DNA of 64,000 bases from an uncultured Marinobacterium sp. (GCA_947501565.1 CANMWJ010000019.1:1-64000), one strand, 5' to 3'. Counted from the stretch's first letter, positions 8,264-17,788 are shown. Made by a program: numbers and translations. Notes: a model not told the origin generated them from the letters alone.

Positions 8264-9645
8264 GACTCGCTCTCCGTTTCCGCTGGCGACTTCAGGGCCT
8301 CCACCAGGCGCCCATGGATGCCCTCGAATCCACCATTGCTCATCACCACAATATGACTGCCGGGTTGTGCTTGCGCAGCCACCTGCTGAATTATTTCCTC
8401 GGTACTACGTAACAGATTGGCTGGCACCGGGCTGTCGGCCACCACCTGATCCAGATCCCAGTCCAGCCCCGGCGGCTGATACCAGAACACCTGATCGGCC
8501 TGTTTCACTGACTGCGCCAGATGCTGCTGGTGTACACCCATACGCATGGTGTTGGAGCGTGGCTCGATAATCGCGATCACCGGCGCTTCACCCACCTGCG
8601 CACGCAAACCTTCCAAGGTAGTTTCGATGGCTGTCGGGTGGTGGGCAAAATCGTCGTAAACCTTCACGTCAGCCACGTCGCCCACCAGCTCCATACGGCG
8701 TTTTACGCCCCCGAACTGATTCAACGCCGCGATCGCATCGTGCGGCTGTACGCCTACGTTACGTGCGGCGGTAATTGCGACCAGCGCGTTGTTAACACTG
8801 TGCATCCCGGTCATCGTCCATTCAACGGTACCCTGCACCTCACCGTTGTGCAGCACTTCAAAGTGAGTTCCATCTTCACCCAGCAGGCGTGCCTGCCACT
8901 CCGCCTGTTGCTCACCGATTCCGGTACTGACTACCGGCGTCCAGCAACCCATCTCGATCACTTCATCCAGCGCAGGTTGCCCCTGCGGCAGCACGATCTG
9001 GCCGTTTTGCGGCACGATACGCACCAGATGGTGGAACTGCCGCTGAATGGCCGCCAGATCCGGGAAGATATCTGCATGATCGAATTCAAGGTTGTTGAGG
9101 ATCAGCGTGCGCGGACGGTAGTGCACGAATTTGGAACGTTTGTCGAAAAAGGCGGTATCGTATTCGTCCGCCTCAATGACGAAAAAGATAGAGTCGCCAA
9201 CACGGGCCGACACGTCAAAATTATGCGGCACACCACCGATCAGAAAACCCGGCTTCATATCCGCGTATTCCAGAATCCACGCCAGGATGGTCGCCGTGGT
9301 GGTTTTGCCGTGGGTACCGGAAACCGCCAGCACCCATTTCTCCTGCAACAGGTGTTCGCTTAACCACTGCGGACCCGAGGTGTATTTAAGCCCCTTGTCC
9401 AGCACATATTCCACTGCCGGATTACCACGGGTCATCGCATTGCCCACCACGACCAGATCCGGCTCGGGCTGCAGATGCGAAGCGTCGTACCCCTCCATCA
9501 GTTCAATGCCCTGCGCTTCGAGCTGAGTACTCATCGGAGGATACACATTGGCATCGGATCCGGTGACATGGTGTCCGAGTTGTTTCGCAAGAACGGCCAG
9601 CGACCCCATGAAGGTGCCACAAATTCCGAGAATATGGATATGCAC
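8260..9645 (-). CDS. mpl: UDP-MurNAc:L-alanyl-gamma-D-glutamyl-meso-DAP ligase
   Basis: Mpl recycles cell-wall peptides by joining the murein tripeptide to UDP-MurNAc with ATP. It is a Mur-ligase fold protein: HIHILGICGTFMGSLA at the N terminus, the ATP loop AVSGTHGKTTTATIL near residue 110, a central EADEYDTAFFD block, and the family segment DDFAHHPTAI near 330. The start was taken at a GTG (9645-9643) because AGGGAG lies 8 bases upstream and the product (461 residues) then matches E. coli Mpl (457). An upstream ATG at 9669 is in frame. It is followed by ubiX with a 4-base overlap. Confidence 0.93.
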   Translation of the reverse strand: MHIHILGICGTFMGSLAVLAKQLGHHVTGSDANVYPPMSTQLEAQGIELMEGYDASHLQPEPDLVVVGNAMTRGNPAVEYVLDKGLKYTSGPQWLSEHLLQEKWVLAVSGTHGKTTTATILAWILEYADMKPGFLIGGVPHNFDVSARVGDSIFFVIEADEYDTAFFDKRSKFVHYRPRTLILNNLEFDHADIFPDLAAIQRQFHHLVRIVPQNGQIVLPQGQPALDEVIEMGCWTPVVSTGIGEQQAEWQARLLGEDGTHFEVLHNGEVQGTVEWTMTGMHSVNNALVAITAARNVGVQPHDAIAALNQFGGVKRRMELVGDVADVKVYDDFAHHPTAIETTLEGLRAQVGEAPVIAIIEPRSNTMRMGVHQQHLAQSVKQADQVFWYQPPGLDWDLDQVVADSPVPANLLRSTEEIIQQVAAQAQPGSHIVVMSNGGFEGIHGRLVEALKSPAETESES

Positions 9646-9842
9646 TGAGCAGACTCCCTGATGAATCAATAGCTTCCATCATAACAGCTTTTTGAGCCCA
9701 GCCCTCTCACCGAATCCTCCGGCAAGAGAACATCACAAAAAAGCGTAATATTTGACCTGCAGCCCATGCAATCCGGCGCTTAATCACGTAAAATCGCCCC
9801 CTTGAATATACAACCTGCCTGAGCCGGAGAGATACACCCCCG

Positions 9843-10844
9843 ATGCAGACCCTGAGCCAGTTTCTGACACACCAAAAAACGGATACCAATCTGGTTGACC
9901 TGATCGACACCCTGATGGTGGCGTGCAAAGAGATCGCCATTCAGCTGCGTGAAGGCGCGCTGGCCGGTGTTCTGGGTACAACCGAAAACACCAATGTCCA
10001 GGGAGAGACACAGAAAAAGCTGGACGTCATTGCCAATGACGTGCTGAAAAAGGTGATGTTGGATAACCCTCTGGTTGCGGGTATCGCATCAGAAGAGGAA
10101 GACGATCCCGTTGCAGGCAACCCTGAAGGTCGTTATCTGATCATCTTCGATCCGCTGGATGGCTCCTCCAACATCGACGTTAACGTGTCTGTTGGTACTA
10201 TCTTCTCCATTCTGGAACTGCCAAAAGGCCTGACAGGTGCAGACGAGAAAGCCTACCTGCAGAACGGTCGTCAGCAGGTTGCGTCCGGTTACGTACTCTA
10301 CGGTCCATCCGCCGTACTGACCCTGACCACCGGTAACGGCGTAAACATGTTCACGCTGGCGCACACTGGTGACTTCCTGCTGACTCAGGAAAGCATATCC
10401 ATTCCGGAAGAGACCAAAGAGTTTGCCATCAACATGTCAAACCAGCGCTTCTGGGAACCACAGATGCAGGCGTACATTGATGACCTGCTGCTGGGCAAAG
10501 ACGGTCCACGCGGCAAGAACTACAACATGCGTTGGGTTGCATCCATGGTGGCTGAAGTACACCGAGTACTGACCCGTGGCGGCATCTTCACCTACCCTTG
10601 GGATCAGCGCGATCCTAACAAACCGGGCAAACTGCGTCTGATGTACGAAGGCAACCCGATGAGTCTGCTGATCGAGCAGGCGGGCGGCATCTCCAGCACC
10701 TGCTACGAGAACATCCTGGATGTTGAACCGACCCAGATCCACCAGCGTGTAGCCGTTGCCCTGGGTTCCAGCAACGAAGTAAATGCTGCGATCGAGTACC
10801 ACAAAGGTAACGAAGATTCTCAGGCAGCTAAGCTGAACAGCTAA
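9843..10844 (+). CDS. fbp: Fructose-1,6-bisphosphatase class I
   Basis: Fbp hydrolyses fructose 1,6-bisphosphate to fructose 6-phosphate in gluconeogenesis. The 333-residue protein shows the class I metal site [13 protein letters not shown] near residue 103, the upstream SEEEDD region, and the C-terminal [21 protein letters not shown] substrate block. The length agrees with the family (about 332). A GGAGAG sequence precedes the ATG. It stands alone, between mpl (divergent) and ppa (same strand, 114 bases on). With ppc elsewhere in the window it suggests growth on organic acids. Confidence 0.96.
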   Translation: MQTLSQFLTHQKTDTNLVDLIDTLMVACKEIAIQLREGALAGVLGTTENTNVQGETQKKLDVIANDVLKKVMLDNPLVAGIASEEEDDPVAGNPEGRYLIIFDPLDGSSNIDVNVSVGTIFSILELPKGLTGADEKAYLQNGRQQVASGYVLYGPSAVLTLTTGNGVNMFTLAHTGDFLLTQESISIPEETKEFAINMSNQRFWEPQMQAYIDDLLLGKDGPRGKNYNMRWVASMVAEVHRVLTRGGIFTYPWDQRDPNKPGKLRLMYEGNPMSLLIEQAGGISSTCYENILDVEPTQIHQRVAVALGSSNEVNAAIEYHKGNEDSQAAKLNS

Positions 10845-10910
10845 TCACTATTCAAAAGTCGGATTCAACCTTCGCGTTTAGTCGTATTCATCGGCCTTCC
10901 GTGAAACGGG

Positions 10911-10916
10911 TATAAT
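10911..10916 (+). promoter_or_regulatory. -10 box of the ppa promoter
   Basis: An exact TATAAT lies 43 bases before the ppa ATG. The -35 region is poor (TTCATC at 10887-10892 with 18-base spacing), so only the -10 box is claimed. Confidence 0.5.
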
Positions 10917-10958
10917 CCGGCTTTACTGATCTTTTTAACAGTTAACAGGAAGACAAGC

Positions 10959-11492
10959 ATGAGCTTCGCGAAAATCCCTGCAGGCAAAGATCTGCCAAAC
11001 GACCTCTACGTAGTGATCGAAATCCCGGCAGAAAGCTCCCCGGTTAAATACGAGATCGAGAAAGAAGAAGACGCGATCTTTGTTGACCGTTTCATGGCTG
11101 CACCGATGTTCTACCCAGCTAACTACGGTTACATCAACAACACTCTGGCTGACGACGGCGATGCGCTGGACGTGCTGGTTGTGACTCCTTACCCGGTAAT
11201 CCCAGGTTCTGTAATCCGTTGCCGTCCAGTTGGCGTACTGAACATGACCGACGAAGCTGGCGAAGACGCTAAGCTGGTTGCTGTTCCTCACGACAAGCTG
11301 ACCAAAGCGTACACCGACGTTCAGGACATCGATGACCTGCCTCAGCTGCTGCGTGACCGCATCAAGCACTTCTTCGAGAACTACAAAGGTCTGGAAGAAG
11401 GTAAGTGGGTTAAAGTTGAAGGTTGGGACAACGCTGACGCTGCACGCGCTGCGATTGTTGAAGCCGCTGCTGCTTACGAAGCTGCTAAGTAA
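10959..11492 (+). CDS. ppa: Inorganic pyrophosphatase (family I)
   Basis: Ppa hydrolyses pyrophosphate to two phosphates in the cytoplasm, driving biosynthetic reactions. The 177-residue protein has the family I signature DGDALDVLV near residues 66-74, with the metal-binding aspartates, preceded by YPANYGYI. The length equals that of E. coli Ppa (176). AGGAAGA precedes the ATG. Codon use is strongly biased toward preferred codons, consistent with high expression. A strong terminator follows directly. Confidence 0.97.
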   Translation: MSFAKIPAGKDLPNDLYVVIEIPAESSPVKYEIEKEEDAIFVDRFMAAPMFYPANYGYINNTLADDGDALDVLVVTPYPVIPGSVIRCRPVGVLNMTDEAGEDAKLVAVPHDKLTKAYTDVQDIDDLPQLLRDRIKHFFENYKGLEEGKWVKVEGWDNADAARAAIVEAAAAYEAAK

Positions 11493-11513
11493 GTTAACAC
11501 TTACTGAACAGTT

Positions 11514-11547
11514 ACAAACCCCGCTTCGTGCGGGGTTTGTTGTTTTT
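11514..11547 (+). terminator. Rho-independent terminator of ppa
   Basis: ACAAACCCCGC (11514-11524) pairs with GCGGGGTTTGT (11530-11540) around loop TTCGT, followed by TGTTTTT. Confidence 0.92.
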
Positions 11548-11663
11548 GGAACGTTTTTTCTGATACATTTTTAATATTCATGCCCTCACCGCATGAGCAT
11601 CTATTCCCCGCTCGCAAATCGGATTTGCGCTTTGGATTTTTCAGGACAAAGGTAGTATCCGAT

Positions 11664-12911
11664 ATGACATCACTGGCGCGAGCACTAGATAGCCCAAAAA
11701 CCCTCTTTAAGCGCCTGACCCTGATATCCATTTTCTCCACACTGATTATTCTGGTTGCAGCCGGTTACAGCATCAGCGTCCTGTATGAAAACCATGTAGT
11801 CACCTATGCGCGCAAAAACGCAGTTAGCCTGGGTGAGGCGCTGGTCTCTTCAGAGCGAGAGAACCTACTCACGAAGTTTGGTCTGATTACAAACGAACCT
11901 GTTACAAATAACGCATTGCGTCTGCTGCTGGATAACTCGCTGCACAGCTTTCTTGGCCCGTATAACATCCTGAAGATCAAGGTGTTCTCCGCGTCCGGGA
12001 AGATCCTCTACAGCACCGATCACAGTATCATCGGCCACGATGACAGCAACAACAGCCGTCTAAACAACGCCCTCTCCGGTGCAATCGATGCGCAGATCAG
12101 TGCCAAAGACCAGATGCAGGATCTGGCGCACGAGGTCCGCTTTGACGTGGACGTGGTCGAAACCTATGTCCCGATCCGGGATAAGCAAAACAAGATCATC
12201 GGCGCCTTCGAGATCTATCAGGACATGAGCGACGAAAAGACCCTGGTACGTCGTGGCGTTATCCTCTCGATGATGATGCTGGGCGGCATCCTGCTGGTTG
12301 TATATATCAGCGCATTCAGCCTTTTACGCTCGGCAGCTGCGCGTCTGATCGCAACACAGGAGGAGCTGGCGCGACTGGCAACCGTCGATCCCGCAACCAA
12401 TGTACTTAATCGCCGCGAGGTACTGCACCGCGCCGCCAGCGATCTGGAGCTCTACCACCGAAACCGGAACACACCGGAATGTACCTTCGGGCTGCTGATG
12501 GTTGATATCGACCACTTTAAATCGATCAACGATACCTATGGCCATCTGATTGGTGACGAAGCACTCAAGCAGGTAGCTGAGTGTCTTAACAGCAGTATTC
12601 CACCCGAATGCTACGTAGGGCGCTATGGCGGAGAAGAGTTTATGGTGGCACTGCCGGTCTGCCTTGCGCAAACCGCAGAAGAAACCGCACATCGGCTGCT
12701 TAACCGTATCCGAAACCTGCCAATTCAGATCGGTCAGCGCACCTTAAACCTGACGATCAGCATTGGTGTCGCCACAACACAGACGCAAACCCTGACGTTT
12801 GAGGAGCTGCTCCACCAAGCAGATACCAATCTTTATGCCGCCAAAGCTGCTGGCAGGGATTGTTATGTTCACGCTCCCGATACGGCCAAGTGCGTTGCAA
12901 GCGTCTCATAA
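11664..12911 (+). CDS. Membrane-bound GGDEF diguanylate cyclase
   Basis: Two transmembrane segments (about residues 19-42 and 205-225) bracket a periplasmic sensor region of about 160 residues. A GGDEF domain follows, with DIDHFKSINDTYGH and RYGGEEF. GGEEF is an active-site form, so synthesis of cyclic-di-GMP from two GTP is expected. The RxxD inhibitory site normally placed before the motif is absent (PPEC in its place), suggesting no product inhibition. The frame is open to 11580, but the ATG at 11664 places the first helix close to the N terminus; its ribosome-binding site is weak. The ligand of the sensor region is unknown. Confidence 0.88.
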   Translation: MTSLARALDSPKTLFKRLTLISIFSTLIILVAAGYSISVLYENHVVTYARKNAVSLGEALVSSERENLLTKFGLITNEPVTNNALRLLLDNSLHSFLGPYNILKIKVFSASGKILYSTDHSIIGHDDSNNSRLNNALSGAIDAQISAKDQMQDLAHEVRFDVDVVETYVPIRDKQNKIIGAFEIYQDMSDEKTLVRRGVILSMMMLGGILLVVYISAFSLLRSAAARLIATQEELARLATVDPATNVLNRREVLHRAASDLELYHRNRNTPECTFGLLMVDIDHFKSINDTYGHLIGDEALKQVAECLNSSIPPECYVGRYGGEEFMVALPVCLAQTAEETAHRLLNRIRNLPIQIGQRTLNLTISIGVATTQTQTLTFEELLHQADTNLYAAKAAGRDCYVHAPDTAKCVASVS

Positions 12912-13006
12912 CCCTCGCTAACCGGCTGTAATTTGATCTCGTCCGCCAGCGCTAACCAGAAATCGATCTATACTGGTTCAGTCAATCAGGAACTATGGAG
13001 GGTAAG

Positions 13007-13294
13007 ATGAATATTCCTTCAGCGGGGATCTCCGGCTACCAAATGATCAACCGCTCCGTGCAGCAGATCGACCAGGCCGGTCGGGAGATTGCACGTGACC
13101 CCGTCGAGCAACAAAACGCCGCGCAAGCAGAACAGACCGGGATGCTGAGCAATACGACGGTAAACCACCCCAGTAAGCCTGTCGAACAGTCACTGGTGTC
13201 TATGCTGGAAGCAGAACTGGGCGCTAAGGCAGGTGTTAAGGTGGTGGCGGCCGATAACGAACGTATCGGCACACTGATTGATATCGAGGTGTAA
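13007..13294 (+). CDS. Small hypothetical protein with flagellar-rod-like N terminus
   Basis: This 95-residue protein starts at an ATG preceded by GGAGGG at 4-base spacing. Residues 1-30 (MNIPSAGISGYQMINRSVQQ and on) resemble the amphipathic N-terminal helix of small proteins related to flagellar rod/hook components. That is a resemblance only. The middle is Gln/Asn/Thr-rich and the C terminus (KVVAADNERIGTLIDIEV) may be a short folded unit. It lies between the two cyclic-di-GMP genes. It is translated with reasonable confidence; function unknown. Confidence 0.68.
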   Translation: MNIPSAGISGYQMINRSVQQIDQAGREIARDPVEQQNAAQAEQTGMLSNTTVNHPSKPVEQSLVSMLEAELGAKAGVKVVAADNERIGTLIDIEV

Positions 13295-13295
13295 G

Positions 13296-13311
13296 CAGCC
13301 TATCTAGGCTG
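13296..13311. terminator. Short palindrome between convergent genes
   Basis: CAGCCTA (13296-13302) and TAGGCTG (13305-13311) are separated by two bases, directly after the small hypothetical gene and before the end of the EAL gene. With no T run, a terminator role is uncertain. Confidence 0.35.
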
Positions 13312-13339
13312 ACACAAAGCTAAACGGCCCCACCGCTTG

Positions 13340-15529
13340 TCAGATCGACGGTGCAGGTTCGCTAAACAGATAACCCTGTGAGTACTCAATTCCCAGATCG
13401 CTGACAATAGCCTGCACCGCTTCATTGTGCACAAACTCAGCCACCGTCTCGATGCCCGCATTCTTGGCAAAGAAAACAATCGCCCGCGTCACTTCGTAGC
13501 TGGTTTTATCTTCAGCGATGTTCTTGATGTACTTAGCATCAATCTTCACGGTATCCACGTTCAGTTCAAGAATGCGCTCGAAGTTGGAATATTCGGTACC
13601 GAAGTCATCGATCGCCAGCTGATACCCCCGCTGTTTTAGCGCGCTCAGCTGTTTGATATGGTTTTTCTTGCCGGTGGCACTCACCCCTTCCAGAATCTCC
13701 AGCGTCACCCGCGAAGGCTCCACACCATATTGTGCGGATTTCTCATCCAGATAAGCAGCCAGGTAACCCTGGTTGAGATCCTCCTCAGTGATATTCACCG
13801 ACAGCAAACAACTCTTTCCGGCGATCTCGGCAAAACCTTTATCGATGACACGTCGGGCGATCTCCGGCATCAGACCCGACAGCCGTGCGGCGTTCAGGAA
13901 ACGGTAGGGCGTATACACCTCGCCTTCATGCTCCAACCTGACCAGCGCCTCGTATCGGGTGATCTCACCACTCTGATTATCGCGGATACCCTGAAAATAG
14001 GGGCGGACACGATCTTCACTCAACGCGGCATGCAGCAGGCTGTTCCAGTGGATATAGTCAAACCGTTTATCCTGATCCGGCTCATCCTGCTGTGCGTCAT
14101 AGAGATGGAAACGGTTTTTACCCTGTTCACGTGCTTTACGCAGTGCCTGGATCGCTTGCCCGAACAAACCCTGATGACCGCTGGCACCACCAAACGTGAA
14201 GGTGATATTGAAACCGAGGTCCTCTACTTCGATCTGACGGGCAAAAAGCTGCCGAACCTGTGCGATCTGCGCTTCCAGATCAACCTTGCCATCGAAATAG
14301 AGCGCGAACTCATCGGCATTGACACGAAAAGCCCGGGCATCAACAGACAGCTGCTGCAGTCGTTCAGCAACACCGCAGAGTAACTGGTCACCAAACGCCA
14401 GGCCGTAAGCGGTGTTGATATAGCTGAAGTTATCCACATTCAGCAACAGCAGGGAACCACCCTGCTCGGCGTCATCAAGCAGAAAACTGAGACGGGATTT
14501 GTTCGGCAAGCCGGTCAGCTGATCATGCTCCAGTGCGTAAAGACGCTTCTCACGCTCCGCTTTCAGTTCGGTCAGATCGGTAAAGACAGCCACATAGTTC
14601 TGCAGCTCTCCTTCTGTATTGCGAATCGCATTCAGGCTCATCCACTGAGAGATAAGTGAGCCATCCTTACGACGGTTTACGATCTCACCATGCCAGTGAC
14701 CGTTCGAATTCAGTGAATCCCACATGCGGGTGTAGAACATTTTGTCCTGCTTACCGGATGAGAGAACGCTGGGATTCTGCCCGAGCACTTCGTCGCTACG
14801 ATAACCCGTAATTGCTTCAAACGCCTGGTTAGTCTCTGCAATTCTGTTCTGTGAGTCGGTGATAATCACACCTTCCGTGGATTGGGATAGCGCGGTGCCC
14901 ATCAACTCCAGACGCCTGCGGTTCTCTTCAAGACGCTCGTTCTGAGCCCGATGAGAGAGCACAATACGAATCATCGACGCCCCCACTTCCAGAATTCGCT
15001 TGTGGAATTCGGTAGGAGCACGGTGTTCAAAGGACGAAAGCGCGAAGGAGCCGATTGCCAGCTCCTGCTCGTTACGGATCGGATTGGACCAGCAGGAACA
15101 GAGATTAAAGTCTAAGGCGATCTGACGAATACTCTCCCAACGGGGGTCGGTAAACGTATCCTGAACATACACCGGCGTATTGCCGAATACCGCATTGCCA
15201 CAGGATCCACCGGTAGCACCAGGTTTCAGGCCTTGCAGGGCATCAATGCCCACCTGAGGAACGCTGGGCGCACAAAGCACATTCATTAGCCCCGTTTCGG
15301 GGTCCAGCATCATGATCGAAGCGACAGAGTTAGGCAGCAGACTTTCAGCCAGTTCGCAGAGCTTGCTGAGGATACTCTGGTAGTCGTTGGCATTGCTGGC
15401 AACCCGAGCAAAGATAGCCTGCTGTAATTGCAGAATATCTTCCATCTCCGCCGTTGTAAGCGGCACCTCTCCCTGTACCGGAGAGCACACGGCATCACAG
15501 GTCTGTGGATTATCAGCGGATATTGTCAT
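13340..15529 (-). CDS. GAF-PAS-GGDEF-EAL signalling protein
   Basis: This 729-residue cytoplasmic protein has a GAF domain (about residues 45-200), a PAS domain (about 215-330, with ITDSQNRIAETNQAFEAITG), a GGDEF domain and an EAL domain. The GGDEF signature is degenerate (NADEF), so diguanylate cyclase activity is unlikely. The EAL domain keeps YEALVR, the Asn of SVNI, the Glu of EILEG, the Asp pair of DDFGTEYS, the Lys of VKIDAKY and the Glu of ETVAEF. It is therefore probably an active cyclic-di-GMP phosphodiesterase regulated by GAF/PAS. The ATG at 15529 was preferred over a TTG two codons upstream. A perfect inverted repeat lies just upstream of the start. Confidence 0.9.
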   Translation of the reverse strand: MTISADNPQTCDAVCSPVQGEVPLTTAEMEDILQLQQAIFARVASNANDYQSILSKLCELAESLLPNSVASIMMLDPETGLMNVLCAPSVPQVGIDALQGLKPGATGGSCGNAVFGNTPVYVQDTFTDPRWESIRQIALDFNLCSCWSNPIRNEQELAIGSFALSSFEHRAPTEFHKRILEVGASMIRIVLSHRAQNERLEENRRRLELMGTALSQSTEGVIITDSQNRIAETNQAFEAITGYRSDEVLGQNPSVLSSGKQDKMFYTRMWDSLNSNGHWHGEIVNRRKDGSLISQWMSLNAIRNTEGELQNYVAVFTDLTELKAEREKRLYALEHDQLTGLPNKSRLSFLLDDAEQGGSLLLLNVDNFSYINTAYGLAFGDQLLCGVAERLQQLSVDARAFRVNADEFALYFDGKVDLEAQIAQVRQLFARQIEVEDLGFNITFTFGGASGHQGLFGQAIQALRKAREQGKNRFHLYDAQQDEPDQDKRFDYIHWNSLLHAALSEDRVRPYFQGIRDNQSGEITRYEALVRLEHEGEVYTPYRFLNAARLSGLMPEIARRVIDKGFAEIAGKSCLLSVNITEEDLNQGYLAAYLDEKSAQYGVEPSRVTLEILEGVSATGKKNHIKQLSALKQRGYQLAIDDFGTEYSNFERILELNVDTVKIDAKYIKNIAEDKTSYEVTRAIVFFAKNAGIETVAEFVHNEAVQAIVSDLGIEYSQGYLFSEPAPSI

Positions 15530-15553
15530 GGTCAAACCTAACTCAGCGGTTAC

Positions 15554-15590
15554 TGCGTGTAACAGTCGATACTACCGCCTGTTACACGCA
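15554..15590. repeat. Perfect 12-bp inverted repeat in divergent promoter region
   Basis: TGCGTGTAACAG (15554-15565) and CTGTTACACGCA (15579-15590) flank a 13-base spacer. The repeat is 24 bases upstream of the EAL gene start (minus strand) and about 160 bases upstream of the MoxR gene. It could be an operator for a dimeric regulator or an RNA hairpin in the EAL leader. No T run follows on either strand. Confidence 0.8.
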
Positions 15591-15751
15591 AATTGAATAA
15601 CCTTATCGCCGCTGAATGTACTTAAGGTTAAAAGTGAGGTTTTCGTAACATGGCCACCAAATACGTATATCCCCTTATAAATTAGAAGAAACTGGATAAA
15701 TTTTGATACACTGCCCTGCCCTGAGACACGATAGATTTGAGGAGTGAGTGG

Positions 15752-16597
15752 ATGAGATTTGAAGGCACTGACCAGTACGTTGCAACCGACGACCTGCAGA
15801 TGGCGGTTAACGCCTCCATTACCCTACAGCGCCCGCTGCTGATCAAAGGCGAGCCAGGTACCGGTAAGACGATGCTGGCCGAAGAGGTTGCCTCTGCGCT
15901 GGGTAAAAAGCTACTTCGCTGGCACATCAAATCCACCACCAAAGCACAGCAGGGCTTGTACGAATACGACGCCGTGTCCCGCCTACGCGACTCCCAGCTG
16001 GGTGACGACCGCGTGCACGACATCGCCAACTACATCAAGCAAGGCATGCTGTGGCAGGCCTTTGATGCTGATGAACAGGTAGTACTGCTGATCGATGAGA
16101 TCGATAAAGCTGACATCGAATTCCCGAACGACCTGCTGGTTGAGCTGGATAAGATGGAGTTCTTTGTATACGAAACGGGCCAGCGCGTTCAGGCTAAACA
16201 CCGCCCGATTATCATTATTACCTCCAACAATGAAAAAGAGCTGCCGGACGCTTTCCTGCGCCGCTGCTTCTTCCACTACATCAACTTCCCGGATCAGAGC
16301 ACCATGCACCAGATCGTCGATGTGCACTTCCCGGAGATCAAACAGGAGCTGGTGCGCGAAGCGCTGGAGATCTTCTTCCGTGTGCGCGACGTTAACGGCC
16401 TGAAGAAAAAACCGTCCACCTCCGAGCTGATCGACTGGCTGAAGCTGCTGCTGTCTGACGATATCTCCCGTGAAACCCTGCTCAATGGCGATCCATCCCA
16501 GGCGATGCCACCGCTGTACGGTGCGCTGCTCAAGAACGAGCAGGACCTGCACATGCTGCAGCGTCTGGCCTTTATGGCGCGTCGGGAAAACCGCTGA
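15752..16597 (+). CDS. MoxR-family AAA+ ATPase
   Basis: This 281-residue AAA+ protein has Walker A GEPGTGKT at residues 33-40, Walker B LLIDEID at 112-118, sensor-type IIITSNNEKELPDAFLRRC and an arginine finger region. MoxR ATPases act as chaperones that mature or insert cofactors into partner complexes, usually with VWA-domain proteins. The start at 15752 follows GGAG at 7-base spacing, and an upstream in-frame TTG at 15737 was rejected. The stop overlaps the start of the VWA gene (TGATG). The client is not encoded nearby and is unknown. Confidence 0.92.
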   Translation: MRFEGTDQYVATDDLQMAVNASITLQRPLLIKGEPGTGKTMLAEEVASALGKKLLRWHIKSTTKAQQGLYEYDAVSRLRDSQLGDDRVHDIANYIKQGMLWQAFDADEQVVLLIDEIDKADIEFPNDLLVELDKMEFFVYETGQRVQAKHRPIIIITSNNEKELPDAFLRRCFFHYINFPDQSTMHQIVDVHFPEIKQELVREALEIFFRVRDVNGLKKKPSTSELIDWLKLLLSDDISRETLLNGDPSQAMPPLYGALLKNEQDLHMLQRLAFMARRENR

Positions 16598-17772
16598 TGC
16601 TGATCGATCTTTTCTACCACCTGCGCAAAAGCGGGGTGCCCGTCACCATCAAGGAGCTGTTGATCCTGCTGGAAGCGCTGCAGGCGCGGCTGGCGTTCTG
16701 CGACGCCAACGAGTTCTATATGCTGGCACGCACCTGCCTGGTGAAGGATGAAAAGTACTTCGACCGTTTCGACCAGGCGTTTGGCGCCTATTTTCAGGGG
16801 CTGGAGCAGATCGAAGATTTCGCCGAAGCGCTGATTCCCGAACACTGGCTGGAAGCCGATTTCCTGCGCAACCTGTCCGACGAGGACAAAGCCCAGATCG
16901 AAGCGATGGGCGGCCTGGAAGCACTGTTGGATACGCTGAAAAAACGCCTCGAAGAGCAGGAAAAACGTCATTCAGGCGGCAACAAGTGGGTCGGTACCGG
17001 TGGTACTTCGCCATTTGGCCACAGCGGCTACAACCCGGAAGGGATTCGGATTGGAGGCGAGAGCAAGAACAAGCGTGCGGTGAAGGTGTGGGAGAAACGC
17101 CAGTTCCGCAATCTGGACGACAGCGTCGAGCTAGGCACCCGCAATATCAAGGTCGCCCTGCGCAAACTGCGCCAGTTCGCCCGTACCGGCGCTGCCGAAG
17201 AGCTGGATCTGGATGACACCATCAAGTCCACCGCCAGCAACGCAGGTCTGCTCGACATCAAGATGGTGCCCGAGCGCCACAACGCCGCCAAGGTGCTGCT
17301 GTTCTTTGATGTGGGCGGTTCCATGGATCCGTACATCCGTGTCTGCGAAGAGCTGTTCTCCGCCGCCCGCAACGAGTTCAAGCACCTGGAGTATTTCTAC
17401 TTCCACAACTGCGTCTACGAACACGTTTGGCAAGACAACAGCCGCCGCTATGCGGAGAAGATTCCAACCCTGGACGTGTTACATACTTACGGGCCGGACT
17501 ACCGGGTGATCTTTGTCGGCGATGCGTCAATGTCGCCCTACGAGATCGCAGACCGTTTCGGCAGCGTGGAGCATATGAACGATGAACCGGGAGCTGTCTG
17601 GTTGCGCCGCATCACCGATACCTGGGACAAGGTGATCTGGTTAAACCCGGCCAACCAGCGCTACTGGGGGTATACCCACAGCATCGCCATGATCCAGCAA
17701 CTGATGGACGACAGGATGTTTCCACTGACACTGGAGGGGATTGAGCAGGGTATTAAATACCTGTCGAAGTGA
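16597..17772 (+). CDS. VWA domain (CoxE-like) protein
   Basis: This 391-residue protein has a helical N-terminal region, a glycine-rich linker at about 125-160, and a CoxE-type von Willebrand A domain in the C-terminal half. The MIDAS motif is DVGGSMD at residues 238-244, a variant of DxSxS with Gly at the third position. No signal peptide or membrane helix is seen, so it is cytoplasmic. Pairs of MoxR ATPase and VWA protein usually work as one chaperone machine. The TGATG overlap with the preceding gene supports this. A hairpin follows the gene. Confidence 0.9.
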   Translation: MLIDLFYHLRKSGVPVTIKELLILLEALQARLAFCDANEFYMLARTCLVKDEKYFDRFDQAFGAYFQGLEQIEDFAEALIPEHWLEADFLRNLSDEDKAQIEAMGGLEALLDTLKKRLEEQEKRHSGGNKWVGTGGTSPFGHSGYNPEGIRIGGESKNKRAVKVWEKRQFRNLDDSVELGTRNIKVALRKLRQFARTGAAEELDLDDTIKSTASNAGLLDIKMVPERHNAAKVLLFFDVGGSMDPYIRVCEELFSAARNEFKHLEYFYFHNCVYEHVWQDNSRRYAEKIPTLDVLHTYGPDYRVIFVGDASMSPYEIADRFGSVEHMNDEPGAVWLRRITDTWDKVIWLNPANQRYWGYTHSIAMIQQLMDDRMFPLTLEGIEQGIKYLSK

Positions 17773-17788
17773 ACCAGCCCCTTAGGCT

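Noticed and set aside
8521-9363. A 280-residue frame antisense to mpl
   Set aside because: His/Arg-rich composition and no motif; mpl is firmly identified.
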